From contig NZ_FUYE01000008.1 of NCBI RefSeq assembly GCF_900167535.1, positions 186,001 to 250,000 on the forward strand: a DNA stretch of 64,000 bases, in the 5' to 3' direction. This document shows positions 1-8,570 of this stretch, one piece after another. The stretch comes from Prosthecobacter debontii. Lineage in GTDB: Bacteria; Verrucomicrobiota; Verrucomicrobiia; Verrucomicrobiales; Verrucomicrobiaceae. The position numbers were made by a program, and so were the translations under genes. The notes beneath the pieces are model-generated. The model was given only the letters and a program-made list of their open reading frames with translations. It was not told the origin of the DNA and searched no databases. Each line of letters opens with the position of its first letter. The first letter of the stretch is position 1.

Positions 1-1
1 C

Positions 2-88
2 TCGAAATATCTCGTCTGGCAAGTGCCTGCGGCAGAGAACTTCGCGGTCAAAAAAGCCTGGCCCCATGAACGAGGCCAAGCTGCCTGA
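2..88 (+). CDS. 3' end of an unidentified CDS (truncated by window edge)
   Basis: Frame 2 is open from the left edge to a TGA at 86-88 and reads as ordinary protein sequence (it ends KKAWPHERGQAA). The other two plus frames are less protein-like. Only about 28 C-terminal residues are visible, so no family can be assigned. It converges on the DUF1080 gene with a gap of about 20 bp. The call rests only on amino-acid composition. Confidence 0.35.
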   Translation, partial: SKYLVWQVPAAENFAVKKAWPHERGQAA

Positions 89-109
89 AGCGAGTGACTG
101 ATCGGACTA

Positions 110-763
110 TTACAGCTCTTTGATCTTGATGCTGCGGATCCAGACTTTGTCATGATGATCCGTGAGCATCAGGCGGCCTTTGCCAGGAGCGAAACCCACC
201 TTACTTTTAAATTTACTCGCGGCAATACGCGCCTTCCAGTCGTCTGACGTAGTATCCGCTTCACACACCAGTTGACCATTCAGCCAATGCTGGATCTTGC
301 CCGCCTGCACAACAACGCGGCTGCTGTTCCATTGGCCAGGGGGATTCAGAGGCTTATCAGCGGCCGGCTCTTTGATGTCATAGATGGAAGCTGTGGTGTG
401 GCTGCCGCCACGCTTACCGTCCGGGTGCTTCTCATCATCAATCATCTGATACTCAATGCCCAGCCACTCCTTGCTACCGATCTTGGCCACCCAGTATTTG
501 ATGCCGTTGTTACCGCCGTCTTCCACCTTCCACTCCCACTCGAGATCGAAGTCGGTGTATTCTTTTTCAGACAGCAAATTGCCCCCTGGCGTGCCATTCA
601 AATGCAGGACACCGCCCTCGATCACCCACCCTGCTCCAGGGGCAGCACCGTCAGCTCCCGTCCAGCCATTCAAGGTCTGACCATCAAATAGGGAAACGGC
701 ATCACCAGCGCACAGAGAACCGCAGGCCAGCGTGAGTAATGTATAGAGCAACGAGACTTTCAT
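110..763 (-). CDS. Secreted DUF1080 (3-keto-disaccharide hydrolase-like) protein
   Basis: A 217-aa exported protein of the DUF1080 family, whose fold is concanavalin-like and whose members are often called 3-keto-disaccharide hydrolases acting on glycans in the periplasm. The sequence shows a signal peptide (MKVSLLYTLLTLACGSLCAG), then the family opening LFDGQTLNGW, and later WEWKVEDGGNNGIKYW and WNSSRVVVQAGKIQHWLNG, which are typical of the fold. The length equals a single domain. The first ATG lies four codons upstream at 775, but the signal peptide favours the ATG at 763. It stands alone, transcribed away from the HlyD-type gene. Such paralogues are abundant in Planctomycetes and Verrucomicrobia. 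The substrate cannot be told. Confidence 0.85.
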   Translation of the reverse strand: MKVSLLYTLLTLACGSLCAGDAVSLFDGQTLNGWTGADGAAPGAGWVIEGGVLHLNGTPGGNLLSEKEYTDFDLEWEWKVEDGGNNGIKYWVAKIGSKEWLGIEYQMIDDEKHPDGKRGGSHTTASIYDIKEPAADKPLNPPGQWNSSRVVVQAGKIQHWLNGQLVCEADTTSDDWKARIAASKFKSKVGFAPGKGRLMLTDHHDKVWIRSIKIKEL

Positions 764-873
764 AGGAGTGATCATGGTAGGAGGGCCGATATTTCTGGCA
801 AGCAGAGAGCCACCAGGAATTCAGACCCATCAAACGCAAAATTTCACCTGCTCTATTCACGAGTCTGGTTAAG

Positions 874-2148
874 ATGAAACAAATGGCGAACGAGGAGCAA
901 ACAGGCAAGTCCCCCACTCCCCCTTGGGAAGCGAAAAAGGCCTCTTCAAAACGTGGGCTCCTGCGTAAAATCATTCTTTGGTCAATTGCAACCGGTGTCT
1001 TGCTCTTGGTTCTCTATGGCCTGAAGCCACGACCGATCGAAGTCGAGTTAGCCCAGGTGCGCACGGCTCCCCTCACCGTGCACGTCATGGAGGAGGGTAA
1101 AACCCGCATCCGTAACCGGTATGTGGTCGCAGCTCCCGTGAGTGGCCAGATGAAGCGGGTATCGTTGAAAGCAGGCGATGAAGTCGAGGCGAATAAAACG
1201 GTGCTCACGGTCATCGAGCCAGGCCTCTCTCCACTCCTGGATGCCCGCACCAAAGCTCAAGCCGAAGCACGAGTGGCGGCGGCTGAAGCAGCCTTATCCC
1301 AAGCGCAGCAAGCGCTCGAAATGACCAAGACTTCCGCCCGGTTCGCTCAAACCAACTGGGACCGTGTCCGCTCGAACGCTACCGCAGGAAGCATCTCAGC
1401 GAATGATCGCGACAACATCGAGCGTGAAGCCGAAGTTCGGGCGAAAGAAGTCCGTGCACAGGAATTTGCCCTAAAGGTCGCTGGCTATGAGGTCACCCAA
1501 GCCAAGGCGGCGTTGATTCAATTCGCCCATCCAGAAGCCCAAGGCACTCCTCTGGAGGTTAAGTCACCCGTCTCAGGTCGCGTCCTCCGAGTGGAACAGG
1601 AGAGTGCCCTCGTCGTCGCCGCAGGCACAGCCATCTTGGAGATCGGGGACGTGCGGGATCTCGAGATTGAAGCAGAAATCCTTTCCCGCGATGCCGTGCT
1701 CATCCGGCCCGGAGCTGAGGTGAGTGTGGAGCAATGGGGTGGCGATAAGCCTTTGAAAGCCCACGTGCGGCGTGTAGAACCCGCCGCTTTTACCAAGGTC
1801 TCTGCATTAGGAGTCGAGGAACAGCGGGTCATTGTGTTGTGTGATCTGGACAATACCGAGGCCGACATGGCCGCGGCTCTCGGAGATCGTTATCGTGTCG
1901 AAGTCCGCGTGGCCATCTGGCATGAGGACCAGGTCTTGCAAGCCCCCAGCGGCTCCCTGTTTCGTGAGGGTTCAGCTTGGAAATGCTTTTTGTTCAACGC
2001 AGGCAAAGCACACAGCGTCGCTGTCACCGTAGGACGTTCCGATGGTAAATGGACTCAGGTGATCGATGGGCTCAAGGCCGGAGATCAAGTCCTCATGCAC
2101 CCACCCGATACCGTCAAGGACGGCACCGAAGTGGTGGCCAGGGAGTGA
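874..2148 (+). CDS. HlyD/RND-type periplasmic adaptor (membrane fusion) protein
   Basis: A 424-aa membrane-fusion protein of the HlyD/AcrA type, which would bridge an inner-membrane transporter and an outer-membrane channel. There is one membrane anchor at residues about 31-50, a lipoyl-like half near 85-115 (VVAAPVSGQMKRVSLKAGDE), a long Ala/Glu/Gln-rich coiled coil at about 128-220, the second lipoyl half (VKSPVSGRVLRVEQES), then beta-barrel and membrane-proximal domains. No transporter or TolC-like gene is adjacent, so the partners lie outside the window or elsewhere. It ends four bases before the convergent aminotransferase gene. Confidence 0.85.
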   Translation: MKQMANEEQTGKSPTPPWEAKKASSKRGLLRKIILWSIATGVLLLVLYGLKPRPIEVELAQVRTAPLTVHVMEEGKTRIRNRYVVAAPVSGQMKRVSLKAGDEVEANKTVLTVIEPGLSPLLDARTKAQAEARVAAAEAALSQAQQALEMTKTSARFAQTNWDRVRSNATAGSISANDRDNIEREAEVRAKEVRAQEFALKVAGYEVTQAKAALIQFAHPEAQGTPLEVKSPVSGRVLRVEQESALVVAAGTAILEIGDVRDLEIEAEILSRDAVLIRPGAEVSVEQWGGDKPLKAHVRRVEPAAFTKVSALGVEEQRVIVLCDLDNTEADMAAALGDRYRVEVRVAIWHEDQVLQAPSGSLFREGSAWKCFLFNAGKAHSVAVTVGRSDGKWTQVIDGLKAGDQVLMHPPDTVKDGTEVVARE

Positions 2149-2152
2149 CGGG

Positions 2153-2995
2153 TTAAGCGGTCTCCCGTTCCACAAATTCGGCATAGGCTTGCTGCACTCG
2201 CCGTGTCAGTGGCCCCGGCGCAGTTAAGGGCTTCCCGTTCAATCGCGAGATGGGATGCACATCCCGTGTCGAGGATGTTAAAAATGCCTCAGCACAGCCT
2301 TCAAGCCAAGCAGCAGGGATATCACACTGCAGACATTCAATGCCAGCTACCTCACAGGCCTGTAAGACCCAAGCACGGGTGGTGCCAGCCAAGCAGCCCG
2401 AGGACAAGGGCGGTGTCATCAAACGCCCCTCAGAGACGATAAAAACATTCGATCCTGTGCCCTCGCACAGCTCATCACGTTCATTCAACAAGAGAGCTTC
2501 GCCAGATCCCAAGTTCTTGGCATGCAACAGACAGCGCACGTTTTCCCCATAAGACAGGCTCTTCACCCCAGCTAAGGCACTGCGAGAATTTCTCACCCAC
2601 GGCACGATCCAGACCTCCTCCGCAGGTGGCCATGGTTTAAGCGCTGTCGCCACCGCCATGACCGTGCCCAAGCCTTGACCTCGATCCGAGCCCAAGGGGC
2701 CGTCACCACTCGTCAAGGTCACCCGGACTCGGGCATCAGTCAGCCCATTGGCTTCTAGAACCGCCTGGATGCCCTGTCGAAATTCAGCCTCCGTGATGCA
2801 AGCCAAACCAATAGTCTGACAAGAGCGCACCAACCTTTCATAGTGAGGTTTCACGCCTACAGGACGTCCCTCACGAACCACCAAAGTCTCAAAGACACCA
2901 TCGCCAACCAACAGCCCGTGATCGAAGGGCGAGATCGAAGCCTCCTGAGCGTTCCATAAACGTCCATTCAGCCAGAGAAATGTGGGCTTATCCAT
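2153..2995 (-). CDS. Class IV PLP-dependent aminotransferase (BCAT/DAAT/PabC-like)
   Basis: A 280-aa fold-type IV PLP enzyme. This family contains branched-chain aminotransferase, D-amino-acid aminotransferase and aminodeoxychorismate lyase. Visible features are the N-terminal GDGVFETLVVREG, the likely PLP-binding Lys145 in VKSLSYGEN, and Glu178 in ELCEGTGSNVFIV, which contacts the pyridine nitrogen in the family. The length fits DAAT/PabC or short BCATs. Nothing nearby (no trp, ilv or folate genes) points to a specific substrate, so I do not choose among the three. Confidence 0.85.
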   Translation of the reverse strand: MDKPTFLWLNGRLWNAQEASISPFDHGLLVGDGVFETLVVREGRPVGVKPHYERLVRSCQTIGLACITEAEFRQGIQAVLEANGLTDARVRVTLTSGDGPLGSDRGQGLGTVMAVATALKPWPPAEEVWIVPWVRNSRSALAGVKSLSYGENVRCLLHAKNLGSGEALLLNERDELCEGTGSNVFIVSEGRLMTPPLSSGCLAGTTRAWVLQACEVAGIECLQCDIPAAWLEGCAEAFLTSSTRDVHPISRLNGKPLTAPGPLTRRVQQAYAEFVERETA

Positions 2996-3156
2996 AAAGG
3001 CGATAGCGTGTGGCTAAAAAAACAGCCATTCAAGCCATGAACAGCCTCCTTGCAGCGTAAATCAACACGACAGAAAAACACTTGTCTTGCGAATCCATTC
3101 ATCAAGCACGTTTTCCCTCCTAATTTTCATCGTTAATCCTCGTTTTAACCCTCACC

Positions 3157-3744
3157 ATGCTGCGTCTTCAAAACTTCCAGGGCCAGGAGATTGAACCCTA
3201 TCTGGATGCACTTGGGGCTCTCCGAATCACCGTGTTTCGGGACTTCCCGTATCTGTATGATGGGAATCTGGATTATGAGCGGGATTATTTGAAGGTTTAC
3301 ATGGAGTGCCCTCGCAGTATGGCGGTGTTGGCTTTCCATGGTGACGCCGTCGTGGGTGCTTCCACCTGCATGCCCATGGAGGACGAGGGGCCCGAATTTC
3401 AAGAACCGTTTCGCCGAAATGACCATGACCTCTCGAAGATTTGCTACTTGGGAGAATCAATCCTGCTATCGCAATACCGAGGTCGGGGCGTGGGCAAAAA
3501 ATTCTTCATCGAGCGGGAAAAACATGCTCAATCTTTGGGCATGCGCATGACCACCTTCTGTGCGGTGAATCGGCCTTTGGATCACTCTCTACGTCCAGCG
3601 AATTACCAATCGCTCGACAGTTTCTGGCAATCGCGTGGCTACGTGAAACAGCCAGACATGCAGGCGACCTTTCATTGGAAAGATGTGAATGAAGAGCACG
3701 AATCCGCAAAAACACTGACTTTCTGGACGAAGACCTTGGCTTAA
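3157..3744 (+). CDS. GNAT-family N-acetyltransferase
   Basis: A 195-aa GNAT protein. The acetyl-CoA pyrophosphate loop is clear in QYRGRGVGKKFFIEREKHA (residues about 108-126), following a beta strand with CYLGESILLS. An ATG at 3157 opens the frame. The following nitrilase-family gene begins 37 bp downstream on the same strand, so the two are probably co-transcribed. The acceptor substrate is unknown. Confidence 0.8.
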   Translation: MLRLQNFQGQEIEPYLDALGALRITVFRDFPYLYDGNLDYERDYLKVYMECPRSMAVLAFHGDAVVGASTCMPMEDEGPEFQEPFRRNDHDLSKICYLGESILLSQYRGRGVGKKFFIEREKHAQSLGMRMTTFCAVNRPLDHSLRPANYQSLDSFWQSRGYVKQPDMQATFHWKDVNEEHESAKTLTFWTKTLA

Positions 3745-3781
3745 GCTACGCATCGTTTAGCCATGTCTTTTGGTTTTGGCC

Positions 3782-4657
3782 ATGATTGTCGATCTTTTAA
3801 CCTTTGATCCAGGTTTTCACGCCGCTTCACCCACGGCTTATGCCGATGAAGTGATTCGTCTGATTTCTGATTCCTGGGAAAGCGGAGCCGATTTGACGGT
3901 GCTACCAGAGTTCACCTGGATGGGCCTCGAGCCTCTGATCAAAGATGAGACCAAACAGCGTGATGTACATGCGGTGATCTCAGACCTCTTTTGGCAAACG
4001 CTGCTACCGAGAATCAGCAGCCGTTTAGTCACTGAAGAGAAAGCCGTTGTGATGGGGACCGTGCCCTTTGAGGAAGCCGCGTCAGGACTCATTCACAACC
4101 GAGCGCCCATCCTTGTAAACGGCAAACTGTTGCATCAAGACAAACTGCATCTCACGCCTTGGGAGAGGGCCTTTAGCCCTGGTAAAACCCTCCATTTGTG
4201 GCACTTCCACGGGTTCAAGATCGCTGTGATCATCTGCCTGGACATCGAGATTCCTGAGATCTCTTCCTGTCTGCGTGGGCAGGAAGTGGACCTGATCATT
4301 TGCCCCAGCGCCACGGAAACCATCCTGGGCGTCGAGCGTGTCGATCGCTGCGCGTCGGCACGTGCCGTCGAACTCGGCTGTCATGTGGTCGTGACGCACC
4401 TCACCGGTAAGGCACACTCTGAATTGATCGACGAAAACATCGGACGGCTTGCGCATTACGCCCCTTCTCAGGCCTCCTTCCGGAAAGCTCCTCGTTGGAC
4501 TGAAACCGACGTTTTCGACCACGGTGTTCATCAGCTGCGCATTGAACTCGACACTAAACCATTGGAGATCATGCGCCGCATGACCGTCGAAACAAATCCG
4601 TCCCATCTTGGCAAAGAATCGGCTGGTCAATTCTCCATTTTTCAGATCGAATCTTAA
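3782..4657 (+). CDS. Carbon-nitrogen hydrolase (nitrilase superfamily amidase)
   Basis: A 291-aa member of the nitrilase superfamily, which hydrolyses C-N bonds of amides through a Glu-Lys-Cys triad. All three are visible: Glu43 in LPEFTWMG, Lys121 in HQDKLHLTPWERAFSPG and Cys152 in IAVIICLDIEIPE. I start at the ATG at 3782; a TTG four codons upstream (3770) keeps the frame open but is less likely. It follows the GNAT gene closely. The two often co-occur as a GNAT/amidase pair or fusion in bacteria, which suggests they act on the same amide substrate (inference). Confidence 0.85.
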   Translation: MIVDLLTFDPGFHAASPTAYADEVIRLISDSWESGADLTVLPEFTWMGLEPLIKDETKQRDVHAVISDLFWQTLLPRISSRLVTEEKAVVMGTVPFEEAASGLIHNRAPILVNGKLLHQDKLHLTPWERAFSPGKTLHLWHFHGFKIAVIICLDIEIPEISSCLRGQEVDLIICPSATETILGVERVDRCASARAVELGCHVVVTHLTGKAHSELIDENIGRLAHYAPSQASFRKAPRWTETDVFDHGVHQLRIELDTKPLEIMRRMTVETNPSHLGKESAGQFSIFQIES

Positions 4658-4684
4658 CCGTTAGAGCTGAACAAACCTATACTC

Positions 4685-5056
4685 ATGAGCATGATCAAAG
4701 AATTCAAAGAGTTTGTTATGCGGGGCAACATCATCGACCTCGCTGTCGGTGTTGTCATCGGTGGAGCTTTCAGCAAGCTCGTGGATGGCGTCGTTAAAGG
4801 CGTCATTGGCCCCGTCGTGAACATGGTCAAAGGAGAAGATACCTGGCCATCCTTAGTGCAAGGCGTCTGGGACCTCGGCAATGGAATCCTGAATTTCCTG
4901 CTTCTTGCGGCTGTGGTCTTCTTCATCTTTGTGAAACCGATCAACAAGCTCCGCGCCCTTTCCAGCAAACCGAATTCTCCAGTCCCGCCTCCCGTGCCTG
5001 AAGAGGTCAAGCTACTCACGGAGATCCGTGATCTCCTGAAGAAAGAGCAAGTCTGA
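4685..5056 (+). CDS. mscL: Large-conductance mechanosensitive channel MscL
   Basis: A 123-aa inner-membrane channel that opens under membrane tension and releases solutes on hypo-osmotic shock. The N-terminal helix and TM1 match the family strongly (EFKEFVMRGNIIDLAVGVVI). TM2 is ILNFLLLAAVVFFIFVKPIN, and the C-terminal bundle helix is EEVKLLTEIRDLLKKE. The length is normal for MscL. It follows the amidase gene by 27 bp and is closed by a strong hairpin at 5145-5184. Confidence 0.97.
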   Translation: MSMIKEFKEFVMRGNIIDLAVGVVIGGAFSKLVDGVVKGVIGPVVNMVKGEDTWPSLVQGVWDLGNGILNFLLLAAVVFFIFVKPINKLRALSSKPNSPVPPPVPEEVKLLTEIRDLLKKEQV

Positions 5057-5144
5057 GAGGCATGCCCTGATCCAAATTGGACGGAGTCCTGAAAGTAGGA
5101 TACCAAGGCTCTAGGGCTCCGCACTCCACAGATCTGTCAGACCG

Positions 5145-5184
5145 AACGTTTAGCCCTGAACATCCGAGCTCAGGGCTAAACGTT
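5145..5184. terminator. Bidirectional hairpin terminator
   Basis: A perfect 15-bp inverted repeat, AACGTTTAGCCCTGA and its complement, with a 10-nt loop. It sits between mscL (plus) and the convergent proline-rich gene (minus), so it probably ends both transcripts. The U-tract is short. Confidence 0.8.
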
Positions 5185-5195
5185 TCATCCTAAAG

Positions 5196-6194
5196 TTATG
5201 GCACTTCAAAGACCTTCTGGGTGGTCGGGTCCAAGGCCAATGAACCGCTGCTCAGACCGGTGACATCCAGTTCTTGATAAGGTGGATAGGGACTGATGAC
5301 ACGACCCTCCTTGCCCGCACGTTTGCCTTTGAGGAATGAACCGCTATTCCCGGCCGTGGAACTGCTATTCGTCTTGGGTTTAGAAGAAGAGGCTGTGCTC
5401 GAAGGAGGAGCTTCTTCTTTCTTGGGTTGTGCCCCAGGCAGCGGGTAGTATTCCGATGAAGATGATGACTTGGATTGCTTCACTTCTTTTTTTGGAGGTG
5501 AAGGCGGCGTGTCTTGAACTGCTGGAGAACTCTTCTTGGTGATCGTCGGAGGCGTGTATTTGGCCGGAGGAGAGGACTGGGGAGCCTTCGGCTTGACCGA
5601 AACCCGCGGAGGCGGAGAGGAGTTCATACGACTCCCCTGCTGTGTGGGAGGATTCGTCGGCAGTCTCTGCTGGGGAGGAGTCTGGTATTGAGGCTGCTGC
5701 GGAGGCATTTGCCCTTGCGCGGTGGGCTGCTGATAACGCGGCTGCTGCGAGGGGTAGCTAGGCTGAGTGGCATAGCCCTGCTGTGGATACTGACCGTAGT
5801 GGCTCTGATAGGAGGGCGGTGCATTGTCCAAGCTGCGGCCTTGAGGGTAACCGCCATGCTGAGACTGGGGCTGGGAAGAGTAGCCTTGGGGAGCAGAATC
5901 GCCGTAAAACATGCGACGGAACATGTCCCCAAACTTCCGGCCGAAAGTCGGCAAGAACTCCATCGGACTCACATACTCGGTGCGTGGCTGGCTGTATTGA
6001 GGCTGGCTATACCCTTGCTGCGGATAGCCGCGCTGGCCATACCCCTGTTGAGGATAGGCTGGCGATTGGCCATACCCAGGAGGTGGCGGATAGCTGTAGC
6101 CCTGCTGCGCCACGGCGGGCAAAGCCAAGCCACAGAGGATGAGCACCTGCCAAAGCCTTGGGGTCTTGCGCCCTGGAAGGGATCGATTTTTCAT
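5196..6194 (-). CDS. Secreted Pro/Gln/Tyr-rich low-complexity protein
   Basis: A 332-aa exported protein of unknown role. Starting at the ATG at 6194 it has a signal peptide (WQVLILCGLALPAVAQQ), followed by a long region of imperfect repeats of the type YPQQGYGQ/QPQYSQP, then a Ser/Lys/Pro-rich stretch, and a short ordered C-terminus (GRVISPYPPYQELDVTGLSSG). The upstream ATG at 6224 would add ten residues before the signal peptide and is less likely. Repeat composition resembles surface or matrix proteins, but no domain is recognised. It is transcribed toward the shared terminator at 5145-5184. Confidence 0.75.
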   Translation of the reverse strand: MKNRSLPGRKTPRLWQVLILCGLALPAVAQQGYSYPPPPGYGQSPAYPQQGYGQRGYPQQGYSQPQYSQPRTEYVSPMEFLPTFGRKFGDMFRRMFYGDSAPQGYSSQPQSQHGGYPQGRSLDNAPPSYQSHYGQYPQQGYATQPSYPSQQPRYQQPTAQGQMPPQQPQYQTPPQQRLPTNPPTQQGSRMNSSPPPRVSVKPKAPQSSPPAKYTPPTITKKSSPAVQDTPPSPPKKEVKQSKSSSSSEYYPLPGAQPKKEEAPPSSTASSSKPKTNSSSTAGNSGSFLKGKRAGKEGRVISPYPPYQELDVTGLSSGSLALDPTTQKVFEVP

Positions 6195-6330
6195 ATGCTT
6201 AAGGTTTCTTAAATTGTGTCTCATTCAAGAAGATTCTTGAAAGCAGCCGCTCGCCCTCGGTATCCGCGAGAAAAGGGGCTTCTAGCTCTGACGAAACCTC
6301 AGATGGATTTGTTCAGCACAAAAAAGCCCT

Positions 6331-7197
6331 CTAAGAAGCGATGCCAAGCCAACGCGCCAGCCAGGCACGGCTCATGTAACGGATGAGGATCCAGAGCTTC
6401 CGCGCTGCCGATAGGCGGCAGCGGCTTTCGAAGACCGGATACCGCTGCCGATGTAGCTTCTCCAGAATCTCGAAATACACCTGCCCCATCATGCGGGCTG
6501 GGATGAGGGCCACCCGATCTTGGGCCGGGAGGAGTCGAGCCGCTTCGTCATAGAGCTGACGCGCCCGTTCATACTCAAAGTCCATCAACTGAATGAACCG
6601 TTGATTGTGACGACCTTCGAGAATCTCCCTTTCCGTGACTCCGAACTTCGCCAAGTCTTCCAAGGGGAGATAAATGCGACCGGTTTCTCGGGCGTCTTGG
6701 CCAACATCACGGATGATATTGGTCAACTGCAAGGCATAGCCCAATTTCACCGCATAATCACGAGCTCGTAGCTGCGTGGCTCCAAAGATCTCTGCGCTGA
6801 CGAGCCCCACCACCGAAGCCACTTTATAGCAGTAGGTCAGCAGCTCTTCATAGGTCTGGTAGCGGACATGCACGATGTCACTCGCCACCCCATCGACGAT
6901 CTCCGTCAGCCACGCGCGGGGAAATCCATACTTCCGGGGAAGATGCACCACCTCATCCAGCACGGGATGCCCGGGAGCGATGCCTTCACTCACGCATTGC
7001 TTCCAGTGGTGGAGTTCCTTTTCTTTTTCCTCCTCACTCGTGGCCACGTCATCCGCGATGTCATCCACCACACGGCAAAAGGCATAGAATGAAATCATGT
7101 CCCGCCGCCTTTCCTCGGGCAAACACGCGAGAGCGAGAGCCAGATTCGACTTGGCACGCTGAGCCACTTCCGTTGAAGAAAGAGAGGAATCCGTCAT
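6331..7197 (-). CDS. hpnD: Squalene/phytoene synthase family protein (HpnD-like)
   Basis: A 288-aa trans-isoprenyl diphosphate synthase of the squalene/phytoene synthase family, which condenses two isoprenyl diphosphates head to head. Both Asp-rich substrate/Mg sites are present: VVDDIADD at 44-50 and IIRDVGQDAR at 161-170. The sequence YCYKVASVVGL and the length favour HpnD (presqualene diphosphate synthase for hopanoids) over CrtB, but no hpnC or hpnE is next to it, so the subfamily is uncertain. It lies 6 bp behind the polytopic membrane gene upstream and is probably translated with it. Confidence 0.8.
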   Translation of the reverse strand: MTDSSLSSTEVAQRAKSNLALALACLPEERRRDMISFYAFCRVVDDIADDVATSEEEKEKELHHWKQCVSEGIAPGHPVLDEVVHLPRKYGFPRAWLTEIVDGVASDIVHVRYQTYEELLTYCYKVASVVGLVSAEIFGATQLRARDYAVKLGYALQLTNIIRDVGQDARETGRIYLPLEDLAKFGVTEREILEGRHNQRFIQLMDFEYERARQLYDEAARLLPAQDRVALIPARMMGQVYFEILEKLHRQRYPVFESRCRLSAARKLWILIRYMSRAWLARWLGIAS

Positions 7198-7203
7198 GAC
7201 ACA

Positions 7204-8310
7204 TCATTTCCCCGCCGCAGGACGAGCGGGAGCGTTAAAACCATGACGTAAAAGGGTGAGCACAAGCGCTAGAAACAACCAACTCTGCATCGTGGCAAGC
7301 ACCAATGCATTGAAGATACGAACTGCCCAACGCCCGAAGCCAGAGCCACCAGCCAGAGATAAAAAACTCTGCCCGGAGAAATCAACCAAAACCAAAATGG
7401 CAAGAGCTGAGATCACCCACGCCAGCAGAGGCAGAGCAGTGACTCTTAGCACCTGCATCACCCGAGCGAGGATGAACGTCAGCGAGCCACGAACCTGAGC
7501 CACCACCATCGGTAAAGCCGCAAAAAGAACCGCCGCCTCCACCACCAAAAACTCCGCCAAGCCGGGCTCGGCAGGATCCACGCCCCGCCAGGCCAAGATC
7601 CACAAGAGCCCCAGCCCTGCGGTAACAGTGACAGCCAGCCATCGGCTCTGGAGGCGCTCCCTCACATCTTCGACGCTTTTCTCCACATCCCATGCCGAAC
7701 ATTCCTTGCGGAGGATCACCCACGTGATCAAACTCAACTGCCCCAGAACCATCGTGAAGGATTCCATACCCAAGCGCAGACCATGGACGATCCAGCTCCC
7801 CCAAGTGGGCATCACCCCCAGGCAGGCCACACCTTCGAGCAAGAGCCAAATCCATGAAACGACCATGAGCAAAGCCAGCGGCAGACGACCATGATTGAGC
7901 CGACTTTTTTGACGTTGCGATGCTCGGCGCATTGGCACCTTCGACTTCAAGAGCAGCCAGACCAACAAGCCCGGCAAACCCAAGGCAAGAGGCCAAGGAG
8001 GCACGAGACCTTGGATCATCATTGCCAGTCCCAAACCTGCATGAGGCAGCATGTGAAAGAGTTGTGACTTGAGGCTTAACGACGCCCATTGCGGATCATC
8101 GAGTGGCACGGTCCAGGGCTCTGGAGAAACGGTGAGGCCATAGCAGACAACAAGGCCGATCACGAGCCAAGGCATCCCTTGCAAAAGACTGAAAGCCTCT
8201 GAAAAAAACTCCCTCAAAGGATGCCATCGAAGATGTAACCATAAGCCCACAATCAGCCCCACCAGAACCGCCAAGGTCTGAGGCCAGAGATGCTGCGTGG
8301 GATCCGTCAT
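7204..8310 (-). CDS. Polytopic membrane protein of unknown function
   Basis: A 368-aa integral membrane protein with roughly eight to ten hydrophobic segments (for example LAVLVGLIVGLWLHL, WLVIGLVVCYGL, LALLMVVSWIWLLLEGV). I start at the ATG at 8310; the frame is open up to 8394, but those extra residues are polar and un-membrane-like. I recognise no family. It is the first gene of a probable two-gene unit with the squalene/phytoene synthase-like gene, so a role in the same lipid pathway is possible but unproven. Confidence 0.7.
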   Translation of the reverse strand: MTDPTQHLWPQTLAVLVGLIVGLWLHLRWHPLREFFSEAFSLLQGMPWLVIGLVVCYGLTVSPEPWTVPLDDPQWASLSLKSQLFHMLPHAGLGLAMMIQGLVPPWPLALGLPGLLVWLLLKSKVPMRRASQRQKSRLNHGRLPLALLMVVSWIWLLLEGVACLGVMPTWGSWIVHGLRLGMESFTMVLGQLSLITWVILRKECSAWDVEKSVEDVRERLQSRWLAVTVTAGLGLLWILAWRGVDPAEPGLAEFLVVEAAVLFAALPMVVAQVRGSLTFILARVMQVLRVTALPLLAWVISALAILVLVDFSGQSFLSLAGGSGFGRWAVRIFNALVLATMQSWLFLALVLTLLRHGFNAPARPAAGK

Positions 8311-8399
8311 GAAAGAATCCGTATCTCTTTTGCTGCAAACTGGGCGAATGCCAAGAGAGCGTTTCATGAACTGTGCCAGAAAGAGGTTGGACACAGCTT

Positions 8400-8570
8400 C
8401 TCACAGCATTTTCACAACTTATTCACCGGTTGTTCATAGATATTTAAGACATGCCGTGAATTAATTTTGAAGACTGCACGATCAAGCTTTAAAAACTTTA
8501 AAATTTAGCTCAAGATTTGCTTGTGAATGGTGTCAGTTTCGACATACACAGAGGCAGATTTTAAAAACAA
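8400..8570 (+). promoter_or_regulatory. AT-rich upstream region of dnaA with a DnaA-box-like sequence
   Basis: The DNA between the divergent membrane gene and dnaA is distinctly AT-rich compared with its surroundings. It contains TTATTCACC at 8419-8427, one mismatch from the relaxed DnaA box TTATNCACA. Only one good box is visible, so this is more likely an autoregulatory promoter than a full replication origin. Confidence 0.35.

Noticed and set aside
8400-8570. Complete replication origin (oriC) beside dnaA
   Set aside because: Only one DnaA-box-like sequence was found, with no cluster or AT-rich unwinding tract of typical length.
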